A program made the position numbers and the translations under genes. A stretch of DNA of 64,000 bases from Deltaproteobacteria bacterium (GTDB lineage Bacteria > CG2-30-53-67), in the NCBI GenBank assembly GCA_013151235.1, contig JAADIO010000032.1:1-64000 (forward strand), written 5' to 3'. Below are positions 41,064-49,872 of the stretch, one piece after another (the first letter of the stretch is position 1; each line of letters opens with the position of its first letter). The notes beneath the pieces are model-generated. The model had not been told where the DNA came from, did not search any database, and saw nothing but the letters and a program-made list of their open reading frames with translations.

Positions 41064-43334
41064 ATGAAGAAGTTCATTATCATTGCAGTCGGTCTGGTTG
41101 TTGTTGTCGTTGTCCTTCTGGCCGGACTGGCGGCGGTCTCGCCCCTTTTCCTGAACAAGTACAAAGAACCGATCCTGGCCCGGGTGGAAAAGACGATCGA
41201 CCGGAAGGTTGAACTGGGCGATATCCGCCTGACCCTTTTCACGGGGATCGGGGTGCGTCTGTCCGATCTGATCGTGGGCAATGTCGAGGGGTTTCGGAGT
41301 GAACCGATGCTGACCATGAAGGGACTCGACCTGAAGGTCAAGCTCCTTCCCCTGCTTCGAAAGAAGGTTGAAGTGGAGCGGGTCGTTCTCCGGGAACCCA
41401 GAATCGTGATCGAAAAGAATGAAGACGGGGTGTTCAATTTCTCGGACCTTGTCGGCGGCGACCGGTCGGCCCCGCAGGAGTCGAAAGCCCCTCCCGCTTC
41501 CGGGACCGATTCCCCCTCGGTCCTGGGCGCTCTGCTGGTCTCCCGGATTCGTATCACCGGGGGACGCCTGGCATACTATGATGCAAAAATTCCCGTGTTG
41601 CAGGAGGGGGTGAAGATCGAAAACCTGAACCTCAACCTGGAGAATGTCTCACTCGATCGTGCCGTCTCCTTTTCCCTTTCCTTTGGCATCAACCGCAAGA
41701 AGACCGATCTTCAGTTGAGCGGGACCGTCGGCCCGGTGGGGCGGAAGATCGATCTGAAGTCGATGCCCCTCTCCCTGCAGGTGGCCGTCCACGATTTTGA
41801 CCTGACCCGGCTTATGCCCTATCTGGGAGAGAATCCGACGGTGATGATTCGGAAGGGGACCGTGGAGATCACGGGGGACTTGGCCGGGGACCCGGAAACG
41901 GGGTTGAATATCAAAACTGAAATGCGGCTCAACGCTTTGACTGTACAGGGTCCTGAAAAAGGGGAGACGCTGGTTCGGGATCTGAACATGCAGGTCCGCA
42001 AGGAGGTGTTGCTGGAACTGAGCAGAAATCGCGTGTTGGTGAAAAAGAACGAGATCAACGTCGGGTCTGCGACCCTCCGCTTTACCGGAGAGATCAACCA
42101 CCTGAAAAGTAATCCGGAGCTGGCCCTGAAGATGGAGAGTGATGGGATCCCCCTGGCCGGGTGGGAGAAATTCTTTCCCGCCCTAAAGGGCGTCGGCCTC
42201 GACGGATTGCTTCGGACCGATGGGACGGTGTCGGGGCATCCGTCCGGAAAGATGCAGGTCGTGCTGAATTTTTCTTTTCCGAACCTGGTGGTTCGGCTCC
42301 CGAAGAAAGAACCGGCCGCGGTGCGGGAGGAAAAGGTGGGGACGCTTTTCTTGCCGGGGACGGCTGCGGCGGCGGAGAGGCCGGAGAAGGAGGCTCCGCA
42401 GGGACCGTCCTCTCCCTCTCCCCTTCCTGAGAACATCGACATCAAGGGGGTCGTGGAGGTTGCAAAAGGAAAGATCGACAACCTGACCTTCTCCCGGCTT
42501 CATGCCAATTACGGAAAGGTGGGCAATCGGATCTTCCTGAAGAATCTTTCCGTCCGTGGTTTCGGCGGGGAGGGGGAGATCAAGGGCGCGGCCGGGATCG
42601 ACTTCGGAAAGAAGCCTCCGGCCTATCGGACGAACCTTCAGTGCAGTCGGGTTGACCTGTCGGTCCTCCAGGAAGTCTTTCCCGCGCGGAAGGAGAAGGT
42701 CGGAGGTCTCCTCAGTGCGGATCTGAAGGTCGAAGGTGCAGGGTTCGGCATGAAGGAGATTGAAAAAAATCTCAGCGGCGGCGGGAGTTTCAAGATCGAC
42801 CAGGGTGCCCTGCAGAATGTAAATATCGAGGAACGGGTCATCAAGACGGTCGCAGAAAAACTCAATCTTCCCGTTGTTTCCGTGGCTCGGATGACTGGGG
42901 TGGAAATCACTCCGGGGAACCGGACACCTTTTGAGAAGTTGCAGGGGCTCTTCCGGATCGGCGGCGGTAAAATCGACATCCTCAATGCCATTCTCACCTC
43001 ACGGGATCACGGGTTCTCCACGACCGGGGTTGTGGGGCTCAACGGAAAGATGGATCTGGCGGCTCGTATGATCCTGCGCAAGGTGGGAAAGGCCTCGGGG
43101 CGGAAATTCACCTACTATCTCGTGGATGAACAGAACCGGAAATACATTCCCTTCAAGGTGACGGGGGATGTGGCGAGTCCGAAGGTTAAAGTCGATCTTG
43201 ATGCCCTTATCCGGGGGCAGGCGAAGAGGGCGATCAGGAAGGAAGAAAAGAGATTGGAGGATCGCCTTGAAAAGAAACTCGGCCCCGGAGGAGGGAAGAT
43301 ATTAAAACCCCTGAAGAGGTTATTCAATTTTTAA
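41064..43334 (+). CDS. AsmA-family inner-membrane/periplasmic protein
   Basis: The 756-residue protein starts with one membrane helix (KKFIIIAVGLVVVVVVLLAGLAAV) and an AsmA N-terminus (LFLNKYKEPILARVEKTIDRKVELGDIRLTLFTGIGVRLSDLIVGN, VERVVLREPRIVIEKNEDGVFNFSDL). The C-terminal part has the repeated beta-strand pattern ending in GFSTTGVVGLNGKMDLAARMIL and a Lys/Arg-rich tail. AsmA-like proteins are thought to help lipid transport or outer-membrane assembly as bridge-like elongated proteins. A Pro/Ala/Glu-rich linker near residues 420-455 separates the halves. Confidence 0.87.
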   Translation: MKKFIIIAVGLVVVVVVLLAGLAAVSPLFLNKYKEPILARVEKTIDRKVELGDIRLTLFTGIGVRLSDLIVGNVEGFRSEPMLTMKGLDLKVKLLPLLRKKVEVERVVLREPRIVIEKNEDGVFNFSDLVGGDRSAPQESKAPPASGTDSPSVLGALLVSRIRITGGRLAYYDAKIPVLQEGVKIENLNLNLENVSLDRAVSFSLSFGINRKKTDLQLSGTVGPVGRKIDLKSMPLSLQVAVHDFDLTRLMPYLGENPTVMIRKGTVEITGDLAGDPETGLNIKTEMRLNALTVQGPEKGETLVRDLNMQVRKEVLLELSRNRVLVKKNEINVGSATLRFTGEINHLKSNPELALKMESDGIPLAGWEKFFPALKGVGLDGLLRTDGTVSGHPSGKMQVVLNFSFPNLVVRLPKKEPAAVREEKVGTLFLPGTAAAAERPEKEAPQGPSSPSPLPENIDIKGVVEVAKGKIDNLTFSRLHANYGKVGNRIFLKNLSVRGFGGEGEIKGAAGIDFGKKPPAYRTNLQCSRVDLSVLQEVFPARKEKVGGLLSADLKVEGAGFGMKEIEKNLSGGGSFKIDQGALQNVNIEERVIKTVAEKLNLPVVSVARMTGVEITPGNRTPFEKLQGLFRIGGGKIDILNAILTSRDHGFSTTGVVGLNGKMDLAARMILRKVGKASGRKFTYYLVDEQNRKYIPFKVTGDVASPKVKVDLDALIRGQAKRAIRKEEKRLEDRLEKKLGPGGGKILKPLKRLFNF

Positions 43335-43421
43335 AGCATGTTCTAAAAGATTCTGGGGGAAAAGGTGTTGCCGTAAGCCGCCGGGCATATCTCGTCATTC
43401 AACAATACTCGGAGTGTGAGC

Positions 43422-43817
43422 ATGTCGATCGAACTGAAGGTGGAAGAGGGTTATCGTTTTGCTGTGACCTGCCGGGAACACACGGTCATCATCGATCAGC
43501 CGGTAAAAGAGGGCGGCACGAACCAGGGGATGGATCCGGTGGAGCATTTCATTACATCTCTCTCCGGTTGTGTCGGTTTTTATGCTGTAAACTTTATGAA
43601 CCGGAAAAAGATCACAACCGGCGGGTTTCGGGTGACGGCGGACTGGGAGATGGCGAAGAATCCTTACCGGATCGGAAAAATCCGAATGACCCTCCATCTT
43701 CCTGCGGGCTTTCCCGCGGAGCAGCAGGAGGCGCTGCTGGCCGTCTGCCGAGGTTGTACACTCCATCATACATTAGAACAGGGGCCGGTTACGGAATATG
43801 CAATCCGTGAGGGGTGA
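43422..43817 (+). CDS. OsmC-family peroxide-reducing protein
   Basis: The 131-residue protein has the two redox cysteines of the family, in ITSLSGCVGFYAVNF and in VCRGCTLHHTLEQGP. OsmC/Ohr proteins reduce organic hydroperoxides in the cytoplasm. I placed the start at the ATG at 43422, 7 bases after GGAG; a GTG two codons earlier is in frame. It stands alone between the AsmA and kinase genes. Confidence 0.88.
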   Translation: MSIELKVEEGYRFAVTCREHTVIIDQPVKEGGTNQGMDPVEHFITSLSGCVGFYAVNFMNRKKITTGGFRVTADWEMAKNPYRIGKIRMTLHLPAGFPAEQQEALLAVCRGCTLHHTLEQGPVTEYAIREG

Positions 43818-43857
43818 TGATTTCCCGATCATTCAGTTTTCCATGTGTTGCGGAAAC

Positions 43858-43886
43858 TTGAAGTTTGGCGGGTCGCCCTGTATACT
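43858..43886 (+). promoter_or_regulatory. Putative sigma-70 promoter of the histidine kinase, leaderless or nearly so
   Basis: TTGAAG (43858-63), a 17-base spacer and TATACT (43881-86) form a good promoter. The predicted start (about 43892-43894) coincides with the ATG at 43893. The kinase mRNA could therefore be leaderless, or translated from the ATG at 43905 with a very short leader. Confidence 0.6.
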
Positions 43887-43892
43887 CGGATT

Positions 43893-46397
43893 ATGGGGTT
43901 GACAATGCACCATCAGTCGGGCCGGCTTCTGGAGATCCTGGACAGTCTGAATATTCCGCTCCTTCTTCTGGATTCCTCCGGCAAAGTGAAGTCCCACAAC
44001 GGTATGGTCGAGGAGATCTTCGGGTATTCCTCCGCCGATCTGATCGGTCTTCCCTCGAATAACCTGATTGCACGATTCATAGCGTCCGAAAGTCCGGTCG
44101 GCGTCTCCTCTTCGTCCCCCGATCCTTTCCATGCAGATCTTTCTTCCCCCCTGCAACGGGAGGTGACCTGCCGGAGAAAAAACGGTGGGGAATTCCCCGC
44201 ACAGGTGACTTTCATCCCCTGGGGGGACGGGACCTTCCGGTTGATGGCGGTTCAGGATGTCTCCGGTCAACGGCGTCTGGAACAGCGTGCCACCCAGCGG
44301 ACCAAGGAACTGACTCTCTTTAATACCTTCGCAGAGATCTTAAGCCGCGGTGGAAAACCCCGCGCGCTCCTGCAGGAGACCGTCGATATGCTTCCCGGGA
44401 TCTTGGGGATTAAGGCCGCGATGATTCACCTACAGGATCAAGAGACCGGGAATCTTGTCCCCGCGGCCCGGCAGGGATTTGACGCTTCCTTTCTGGCTTC
44501 GGTAGGGGAGGTGGAACCGGGACAGGGGTTGTTCGGGAAGGTCCTGACCTCCGGGCTGCCTCTCCTCGTGGAGAAGGCCTCCGAGGATCCCCGAACGCTC
44601 AATTTTGATCTGCATCAGAGCGGTCTTCAAAGCTTTGCCTCCGTACCGGTTTCTTCAAAAGGCGCCGTCCGGGGGGTCCTGACCGTGGCGAGCCGGCGGG
44701 TCTCCTCTTTTACCGCCATGGACATGCAACTTCTTGATGCCCTCGGGAGCCAGTTGGGGATCGCCATTGAGAATGCGGAACTGATTGCCCAGCTCAAAGA
44801 GAAGATGAACCAGATCGCCCTGACCAATGAATTGAGCGGGACGATCAATTCCAGCCTGAGTATCGGCACGATCTTCCGGATGATGGTTTCGGAAATCCGG
44901 AAGTTGATTGAATACGACCGTGCCGGCCTCTTGCTCTACGATGAGAAGAAGGGGAACCTGTTGATCTTCGCCCTCGATACGGGGCTGAAGACGGAGATGA
45001 CCCGGGGGGTTAAGGCACCCATCGAGGGGACCTCGGCCGGTTGGGCCTTAAAGCATAACCGGCCATGGATCAATCGGGACCTGCTCTCGGAGATGCTCTT
45101 CCCGCTAGACGGAAAGCTGCGCGACGAGGGGATTCGCTCGACTATCAGCATTCCTTTGACCCAGGAGAAGAGGCTCGGCGTATTCAACCTCGATAGTCGG
45201 GAGGCGGCAAAGTATTCGGAAACGGATCTGCAGATCCTTCTGCCGGTGGCGAAACAGATCTCCATCGCGCTGGAGAATGCCCTCCTCTTCGAGGAGATCT
45301 CGAGGGAAAAGAAGGAGTGGGAGAAGACCTTTGATGCATTTACGGACATGGTTTGGATCGACGATCATCGTCAGCGGATCCTTCGGGCGAATCAAGCCCT
45401 GCTCCAGGGGGCAGAGGTGACCATGGCGGGGCTTTCGGACCTCCATTGCGCGAATCTGCTCGACCGGCTCGGCGTCGGTCCTTCCTGTCTGTGCTGCGAG
45501 ACCGTAACCACGCAGCGCCAGACCTTCCGGGAGGTTCATGGGCGAGAGGGAAAGATCTTCCATTTCTGGGCTTATCCTCTCCTCGACGATGAGGGACAGC
45601 TCTATGCCGTCCTTCACTATCTCAAGGATGTGACGGAACGCAAAAGGCTGGAACAGCAGCTTCTCCGGGCGGACAAGCTTGCTTCCCTGGTGACGCTGGT
45701 GGCGGGAATCGCTCATGAGATCAACAACCCGCTCGGGATTATCGCCGGTTATGCCGAGGCCCTCCTTGATCGTGCCGGAGATCCTGCTCTTCGGGGGATG
45801 GAAGCCTTTGAGGATTTTCCCGAGTATCTGGATACCATCCACAAGGAGATCTTTCGCTGCAAGGAGACCCTGGGAAGTCTCCTGGAGTTTGCCCGGCCCC
45901 ACGGGAGAAAGTCCCGGGAACTCGATATCAATGAACTGCTCAAAGAAGTGATCCTCCTGGTGAATCACAAGGCCAAACGTCTTCACTGCCGGATTGAGCA
46001 TCAGCTCAACCGGGAACTGCCGAAGATCTGTGCCGAACCGGGGAGTCTGCGACAACTCTTCATGAATATCATCATTAATTCCCTCTACCATACGCCGGAA
46101 GGGGGAAAGATCGAGATTACGACGGAACTCAACCGGAACGATCCGAAAGAGATGATCCAGGTGGCGATTCGTGACACCGGTCCGGGGATCCGACACGAGG
46201 TGATCGACAAGATTTTTGATCCCTTCTTTACGACCAAACCGGTCGGGGAGGGGACCGGATTGGGGCTTTCCATCTGTCACAAAATTGCAGAGGAACACAA
46301 CGGGGTGATCGATGTCGAAAGTGAGGTCGGCCGCGGCACGACCTTCTTTATCAAGCTGCCTGCGAAAGGGAACCATGGCCCGGATACTTGTCGTTGA
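43893..46397 (+). CDS. PAS/GAF sensor histidine kinase
   Basis: The predicted protein is 834 residues. In order it has a PAS domain ([22 protein letters not shown]), a GAF domain ([16 protein letters not shown] ... [10 protein letters not shown]), a second GAF ([25 protein letters not shown]), a short PAS with cysteines ([22 protein letters not shown]), then HisKA with the phosphorylated His608 in [12 protein letters not shown] and an HATPase with [34 protein letters not shown]. No membrane helix, so it senses a cytoplasmic signal. Its end overlaps the regulator by 23 bases. The start is set by the promoter; a GTG at 43845 would fall upstream of the predicted transcription start. Confidence 0.87.
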   Translation: MGLTMHHQSGRLLEILDSLNIPLLLLDSSGKVKSHNGMVEEIFGYSSADLIGLPSNNLIARFIASESPVGVSSSSPDPFHADLSSPLQREVTCRRKNGGEFPAQVTFIPWGDGTFRLMAVQDVSGQRRLEQRATQRTKELTLFNTFAEILSRGGKPRALLQETVDMLPGILGIKAAMIHLQDQETGNLVPAARQGFDASFLASVGEVEPGQGLFGKVLTSGLPLLVEKASEDPRTLNFDLHQSGLQSFASVPVSSKGAVRGVLTVASRRVSSFTAMDMQLLDALGSQLGIAIENAELIAQLKEKMNQIALTNELSGTINSSLSIGTIFRMMVSEIRKLIEYDRAGLLLYDEKKGNLLIFALDTGLKTEMTRGVKAPIEGTSAGWALKHNRPWINRDLLSEMLFPLDGKLRDEGIRSTISIPLTQEKRLGVFNLDSREAAKYSETDLQILLPVAKQISIALENALLFEEISREKKEWEKTFDAFTDMVWIDDHRQRILRANQALLQGAEVTMAGLSDLHCANLLDRLGVGPSCLCCETVTTQRQTFREVHGREGKIFHFWAYPLLDDEGQLYAVLHYLKDVTERKRLEQQLLRADKLASLVTLVAGIAHEINNPLGIIAGYAEALLDRAGDPALRGMEAFEDFPEYLDTIHKEIFRCKETLGSLLEFARPHGRKSRELDINELLKEVILLVNHKAKRLHCRIEHQLNRELPKICAEPGSLRQLFMNIIINSLYHTPEGGKIEITTELNRNDPKEMIQVAIRDTGPGIRHEVIDKIFDPFFTTKPVGEGTGLGLSICHKIAEEHNGVIDVESEVGRGTTFFIKLPAKGNHGPDTCR

Positions 46398-47739
46398 CGA
46401 CGAAGAACCCTTTCGTCGCCTGCTGAAAAAAGAACTGACCCGGAAAGGGTTTTCCGTTGAGGTGGCCCCGGAAGGGGAAACGGCGCTGAAACTTTTGAAG
46501 GAGAGTGTCTTTGATCTGCTTCTCCTCGATGTTCTGATGCCGGGACTGGACGGAATTTCCGTGATGAAACGGCTGCGTAAGGACCCGACGGCGCCGCCGG
46601 TGATCGTCTTGACGGGGAAGGCCACGATTGAAACGGCGGTCGAGGCGATGAAGAACGGCGCCTATGACTATCTGACGAAACCCTACAAGCTTGATGAGTT
46701 GGAAATCGTCATCAACCGAGCCTGTGAATTCGGGAATTTGAAACACAAAAGCCGGGTACTTGAGCAGGAGCTGGTTCGAAAAGAATCCAAGGTTGAATTT
46801 ATCGGGGAAAGCCCGCAGTTCCAGGCGATTTTGACGCTGATTCGCAAGATCGCCCCCACCGACTCCACGGTTCTTATCCAGGGGGAAAGCGGCACCGGCA
46901 AGGAGTTGGTGGCGAATGCCATCTGGCATCACAGCCGTCGGAATAATCTGCCTCTTATCGCCCTGAACTGTGCCACCCTTTCCGAAACCCTCATGGAATC
47001 GGAACTTTTCGGACATGAAAAAGGCGCCTTTACCACGGCTTACCGGACCAAGTACGGTATCGTAGAGGTTGCCGATAAGGGGACCCTCTTCCTGGATGAG
47101 GTGGCCGAGATGCCGATGGGACTCCAGGCCAAGCTCCTCCGCTTTCTTGATCGGGGGGAGTTCCGTCGTGTGGGCGGAAACAAGACCTTGCAGGTCGATG
47201 TCCGGATGATTGCTGCGACCAACAAGAATCTGGAGGAACGGGTTCGGCGGAAAACCTTTCGGGAAGATCTTTTCTATCGCCTCCATGTGATTAATATCAA
47301 GATTCCGCCGCTTCGCGAACGTCCGGAGGATATCCGGGACATTGCCCTTCATTTTGCCAAACAATATTCCCGCAAAATAGGAAAGTCGGTCTGGAAGATT
47401 GACGCCGATGCCCTGGGGATTCTCCGGCGTTATGCCTGGCCGGGAAATGTTCGGGAGCTGGAAAATGAAATCGAGCGGAGTGTGATCCTCTGTGAAGGCG
47501 AGGCGATCGGTGTCCACGACCTTTCGATCGCCGATCGGGTTGCAACGCCCACCTCCGGGACGCAGCCGATGCTGGAGGAGATCGAGAAGGAGTGTATCCT
47601 CAGGGTCCTCCGGGAGACCGGCGGCAACCAGACCCGGGCCAGCAAAATCCTCGGCATCAACCGTAAAACCCTCTACCTAAAACTTCGCAAATACGGTGCA
47701 CTTACATCGCAGGATAGCGAGATTCCCCCTGAGGTATAG
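46375..47739 (+). CDS. Sigma-54-dependent response regulator (NtrC family, GAFTTA variant)
   Basis: The 454-residue regulator has a receiver domain (acidic Asp8-Asp9, phosphoacceptor Asp52 in LLLLDVLMPG, Lys102), an AAA+ domain with Walker A GESGTGKELVANAI, Walker B GTLFLDEVAE and arginine-rich LFYRLHVINIKIPPLRERPEDI, and a C-terminal Fis-type helix-turn-helix (GGNQTRASKILGINRKTLYLKL). The sigma-54-contacting loop at residues 217-222 reads GAFTTA instead of GAFTGA. It pairs with the kinase by a 23-base overlap and should drive sigma-54 promoters such as those at 35634, 37284 and 47844. Confidence 0.93.
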   Translation: MARILVVDDEEPFRRLLKKELTRKGFSVEVAPEGETALKLLKESVFDLLLLDVLMPGLDGISVMKRLRKDPTAPPVIVLTGKATIETAVEAMKNGAYDYLTKPYKLDELEIVINRACEFGNLKHKSRVLEQELVRKESKVEFIGESPQFQAILTLIRKIAPTDSTVLIQGESGTGKELVANAIWHHSRRNNLPLIALNCATLSETLMESELFGHEKGAFTTAYRTKYGIVEVADKGTLFLDEVAEMPMGLQAKLLRFLDRGEFRRVGGNKTLQVDVRMIAATNKNLEERVRRKTFREDLFYRLHVINIKIPPLRERPEDIRDIALHFAKQYSRKIGKSVWKIDADALGILRRYAWPGNVRELENEIERSVILCEGEAIGVHDLSIADRVATPTSGTQPMLEEIEKECILRVLRETGGNQTRASKILGINRKTLYLKLRKYGALTSQDSEIPPEV

Positions 47740-47740
47740 T

Positions 47741-47770
47741 ACCCCGCATGGCGGGGTAATTTTCCCCGCC
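47741..47770 (+). terminator. GC-rich hairpin terminator after the regulator gene
   Basis: ACCCCGC-ATG-GCGGGGT (47741-47757) is followed by AATTTT, and GGCGGGG-TAATTTT-CCCCGCC (47750-47770) is an alternative stem sharing one arm. It lies 2 bases after the regulator's stop. The T-run is short, so termination may be partial, but it separates the kinase-regulator unit from the corrinoid operon. Confidence 0.6.
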
Positions 47771-47843
47771 TTAGATCTTCTCCTCTTTGGGAAATTCAAC
47801 ATTAACTTTCTTAAATCAACAGGTTAAATGTTTGATGCTGTTA

Positions 47844-47859
47844 TGGCATGGGATTTGCT
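47844..47859 (+). promoter_or_regulatory. Putative sigma-54 promoter of the corrinoid/coenzyme M operon
   Basis: TGGCATGGGATTTGCT has -24 TGGCA and -12 TTGCT with exactly ten bases between GG (47845-46) and GC (47857-58). It is almost identical to the promoter at 37284 (20 of 22 positions over the surrounding block). The predicted start near 47870 is only 3 bases before the ATG at 47873. A TTTGGGAAA segment at 47786-47794 resembles half of the 37138 repeats. Confidence 0.75.
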
Positions 47860-47872
47860 GTTCTATTACGGT

Positions 47873-48235
47873 ATGAACGATATCCTTTTATGCTCATCGG
47901 ATCCGATCTTCATAAAGAATCTCTACGGGATTCTCCGGGAGGACGGTTACCGTGTCGATATTGCCGGCCATGCGTCTATGGCCGTCCGGATGGTTTTTGA
48001 AAAGAGTTTTGCAGCGGTGATCCTCGATTCCGATGCTGTCGGTATGTCTTCGGGGGAGGCTGCACGTATCATTTTGAGAGTCATCTCGGGGATCCCTGTA
48101 ATTCTTGCAGGGGAAAGTCTGTTACCCGAGGGGGCGTTTTCGATCAGCAAACCTCTGGATCTGGAGGAGGTCCTGGAGGTTCTTCGAACCGTTCGTTTAA
48201 TTCATTTTCCGGAAAGGAGTGTGAGCGGCCTATGA
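47873..48235 (+). CDS. Degenerate receiver-domain protein at the head of the corrinoid operon
   Basis: The 120-residue protein MNDILLCSSDPIFIKNLYGILREDGYRVDI follows the receiver fold throughout: the phosphoacceptor-type Asp in AAVILDSDAVG, the Thr/Ser position in PVILAGES and the Lys in SISKPLDLEEVLEVLRTV. The usual acidic pair near the start is replaced by SSD, so phosphorylation may be weak or absent. No output domain. I start at the ATG at 47873 because it matches receiver N-termini; a frame to 47828 would run across the promoter. Its end overlaps the methyltransferase start as ATGA. Confidence 0.65.
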   Translation: MNDILLCSSDPIFIKNLYGILREDGYRVDIAGHASMAVRMVFEKSFAAVILDSDAVGMSSGEAARIILRVISGIPVILAGESLLPEGAFSISKPLDLEEVLEVLRTVRLIHFPERSVSGL

Positions 48236-49263
48236 CACCACGAGAGATTATTTTGCAGGCCTTTGAAGGGGGGAAGCCCGAGCGGGTGCCGGTTTCTCTC
48301 TTCGGTGCCGGCATGTGGAGCATCAAGAGTTTTGAAAGCAGTTTCGAGGAGTTGTCGACCGATGCAGCGAAGATGTCGGATATGTTGGTGACCCTGTCGG
48401 ACAAACTGTTGTGTGATATTGTCTATGCCGGCTCCGGGTACAACAACTTTCACGCCGCTGCGTTCGGCGGGGAGATCAAGTTTCGTTCCATGGGAGCGCC
48501 GGATCTGAAGGAACATCTCGTTTCCTCCGTGGAGGACATTGAAAAATTTGATCTATCGGCGCTCGACAATGAAGCGACCCTCAATATCGTCAAGGATGCC
48601 CTGCATCGTACACGGGAACAGATCGGTGACAAATATGTGGTGAGCATGACGGCCTGGGGACCCTTTACCCTCGGGGCACGTTTCGTCGGGGAAGAGACGA
48701 TGATGAAGGCGACCTTCAAGAATCCCGACCTGGTCCACCGGGTCACTGATTTTGCAACGGACCTTCTGATCCATCTTTATGAACCCCTGGTTGATGACGG
48801 GACGCTGGAAGTGATCAGTCTGGCCGATCCGACGGCCTCGGGGGACCTGATTTCCCGCAAGCAGTTTGAAAAGTTTGCCGTTCCCTACCTGAAAAAGTTT
48901 ACCGACTGGGCCAGATCGAAGAAGGCGTATACCCTCCTGCACATTTGCGGGAATACGACGGACCGCCTGGATGTGATGCCCGGGACCGGGGCGAGCTGTA
49001 TCAGCCTGGATCACAAAACCGATATCGGGAAGGCCTATGAGGCACTCCACGGAAGGATCTGTTTTGCCGGCAATGTGGATCCTGTCGGTGTCATGCTTCA
49101 GGGCTCGGTCGACGATGTGGAGAGGGCCTGCCGGGAGGTGATCGAAAGGGCCGGCACGGAGGGGGGGTTCGTTCTCATGCCGGGATGCGATATTCCGCCG
49201 ACCGTCCCTTATGAAAATATTCGGAAATTCATCCAGGTCGCGCGGGAGTGGAAATTGACATAA
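48232..49263 (+). CDS. MtaA/UroD-superfamily corrinoid:coenzyme M methyltransferase-like protein 1
   Basis: The 343-residue TIM-barrel protein keeps the zinc ligands of MtaA/MtbA-type methyltransferases: His237 and Cys239 in LLHICGNTT and Cys319 in MPGCDIPPTVP. The TPREIILQAFEGGKPERVPV start and GNVDPVGVMLQGS segment are also typical. Such enzymes activate a thiol, in archaea coenzyme M, to accept a methyl group from a methyl-corrinoid protein. Uroporphyrinogen decarboxylase itself lacks the HxC...C set. The next genes encode the corrinoid protein and coenzyme M synthesis, which supports this role. Confidence 0.85.
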   Translation: MTPREIILQAFEGGKPERVPVSLFGAGMWSIKSFESSFEELSTDAAKMSDMLVTLSDKLLCDIVYAGSGYNNFHAAAFGGEIKFRSMGAPDLKEHLVSSVEDIEKFDLSALDNEATLNIVKDALHRTREQIGDKYVVSMTAWGPFTLGARFVGEETMMKATFKNPDLVHRVTDFATDLLIHLYEPLVDDGTLEVISLADPTASGDLISRKQFEKFAVPYLKKFTDWARSKKAYTLLHICGNTTDRLDVMPGTGASCISLDHKTDIGKAYEALHGRICFAGNVDPVGVMLQGSVDDVERACREVIERAGTEGGFVLMPGCDIPPTVPYENIRKFIQVAREWKLT

Positions 49264-49416
49264 GGCGAAGAGGGGGTAGTAAGTCCGTGTTGTTCAGGTC
49301 CCATTGACCTTGTGAGAGAGGGGGTTGTGATGGGTACATTCTGGGAAAATCTCAAAAATATGTTTGTGCGGACTGTTCCTCCGGGAGCAGCCGGGCAATC
49401 GCAGAAAGGAGCTGCC

Positions 49417-49863
49417 ATGGCTGACGAAAAGAAGATGACGCTGGAAGAAGTAAATCAGTATATGCAGGAAAAGTGCGGGTTCGTGCCGAGGATGTTCAAG
49501 ATTATCAATACCGTGACGCCGGAGCCCGGCCGAACCTTTGCCGATTTCTACGCGAGCATTTTCGGGGAGGGCGCACTTTCCAAGAGCGTCAAGGAATTGA
49601 TGTTCATGTCCGGTGGTGTCGCCTACTGTTCGCCTCGCTGCATCATTCATGTCGTACCGGCGATCAATGCCGGTGCAACGTCGGAACAGGTCTTCGAGGC
49701 GGCGTCCGTCGGGATGATCCTGGCCGGTTTTGTCCCGAACGGTCCGGGAATTCCCTATGCCTTTGAATATGCCTTGAAGTGCATTGACATCGACACGAAG
49801 TTCCGGAAGGGCGAGGAGTGGGAATACCTGCCGCCCCCGAAATTTGATCACGGGATTTACTGA
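49417..49863 (+). CDS. Carboxymuconolactone decarboxylase/AhpD-fold protein
   Basis: The 148-residue protein has an all-helical AhpD-like pattern: LSKSVKELMFMSGGVAYCSPRCIIHVVPAINAGATSEQVFEAASVGMILAG. The cysteines are spaced C-x3-C-x2-H rather than the usual C-x2-C-x3-H. The ATG at 49417 has AAAGGAG at ideal spacing; a GTG at 49312 and an ATG at 49330 (after GAGGGGG) would add up to 35 residues. Its place between two methyltransferase genes suggests a redox or accessory role in corrinoid or thiol chemistry. Aromatic degradation is not supported by neighbours. Confidence 0.7.
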   Translation: MADEKKMTLEEVNQYMQEKCGFVPRMFKIINTVTPEPGRTFADFYASIFGEGALSKSVKELMFMSGGVAYCSPRCIIHVVPAINAGATSEQVFEAASVGMILAGFVPNGPGIPYAFEYALKCIDIDTKFRKGEEWEYLPPPKFDHGIY

Positions 49864-49872
49864 GCGCTTCAG

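Noticed and set aside
45105-46625. Long minus-strand open frame opposite the histidine kinase
   Set aside because: The plus strand holds well-defined HisKA and HATPase motifs; the antisense product resembles no family.
48232-49263. Uroporphyrinogen decarboxylase (hemE)
   Set aside because: The His-x-Cys ... Cys zinc set is typical of MtaA-type methyltransferases and not of HemE; no other haem genes are nearby.
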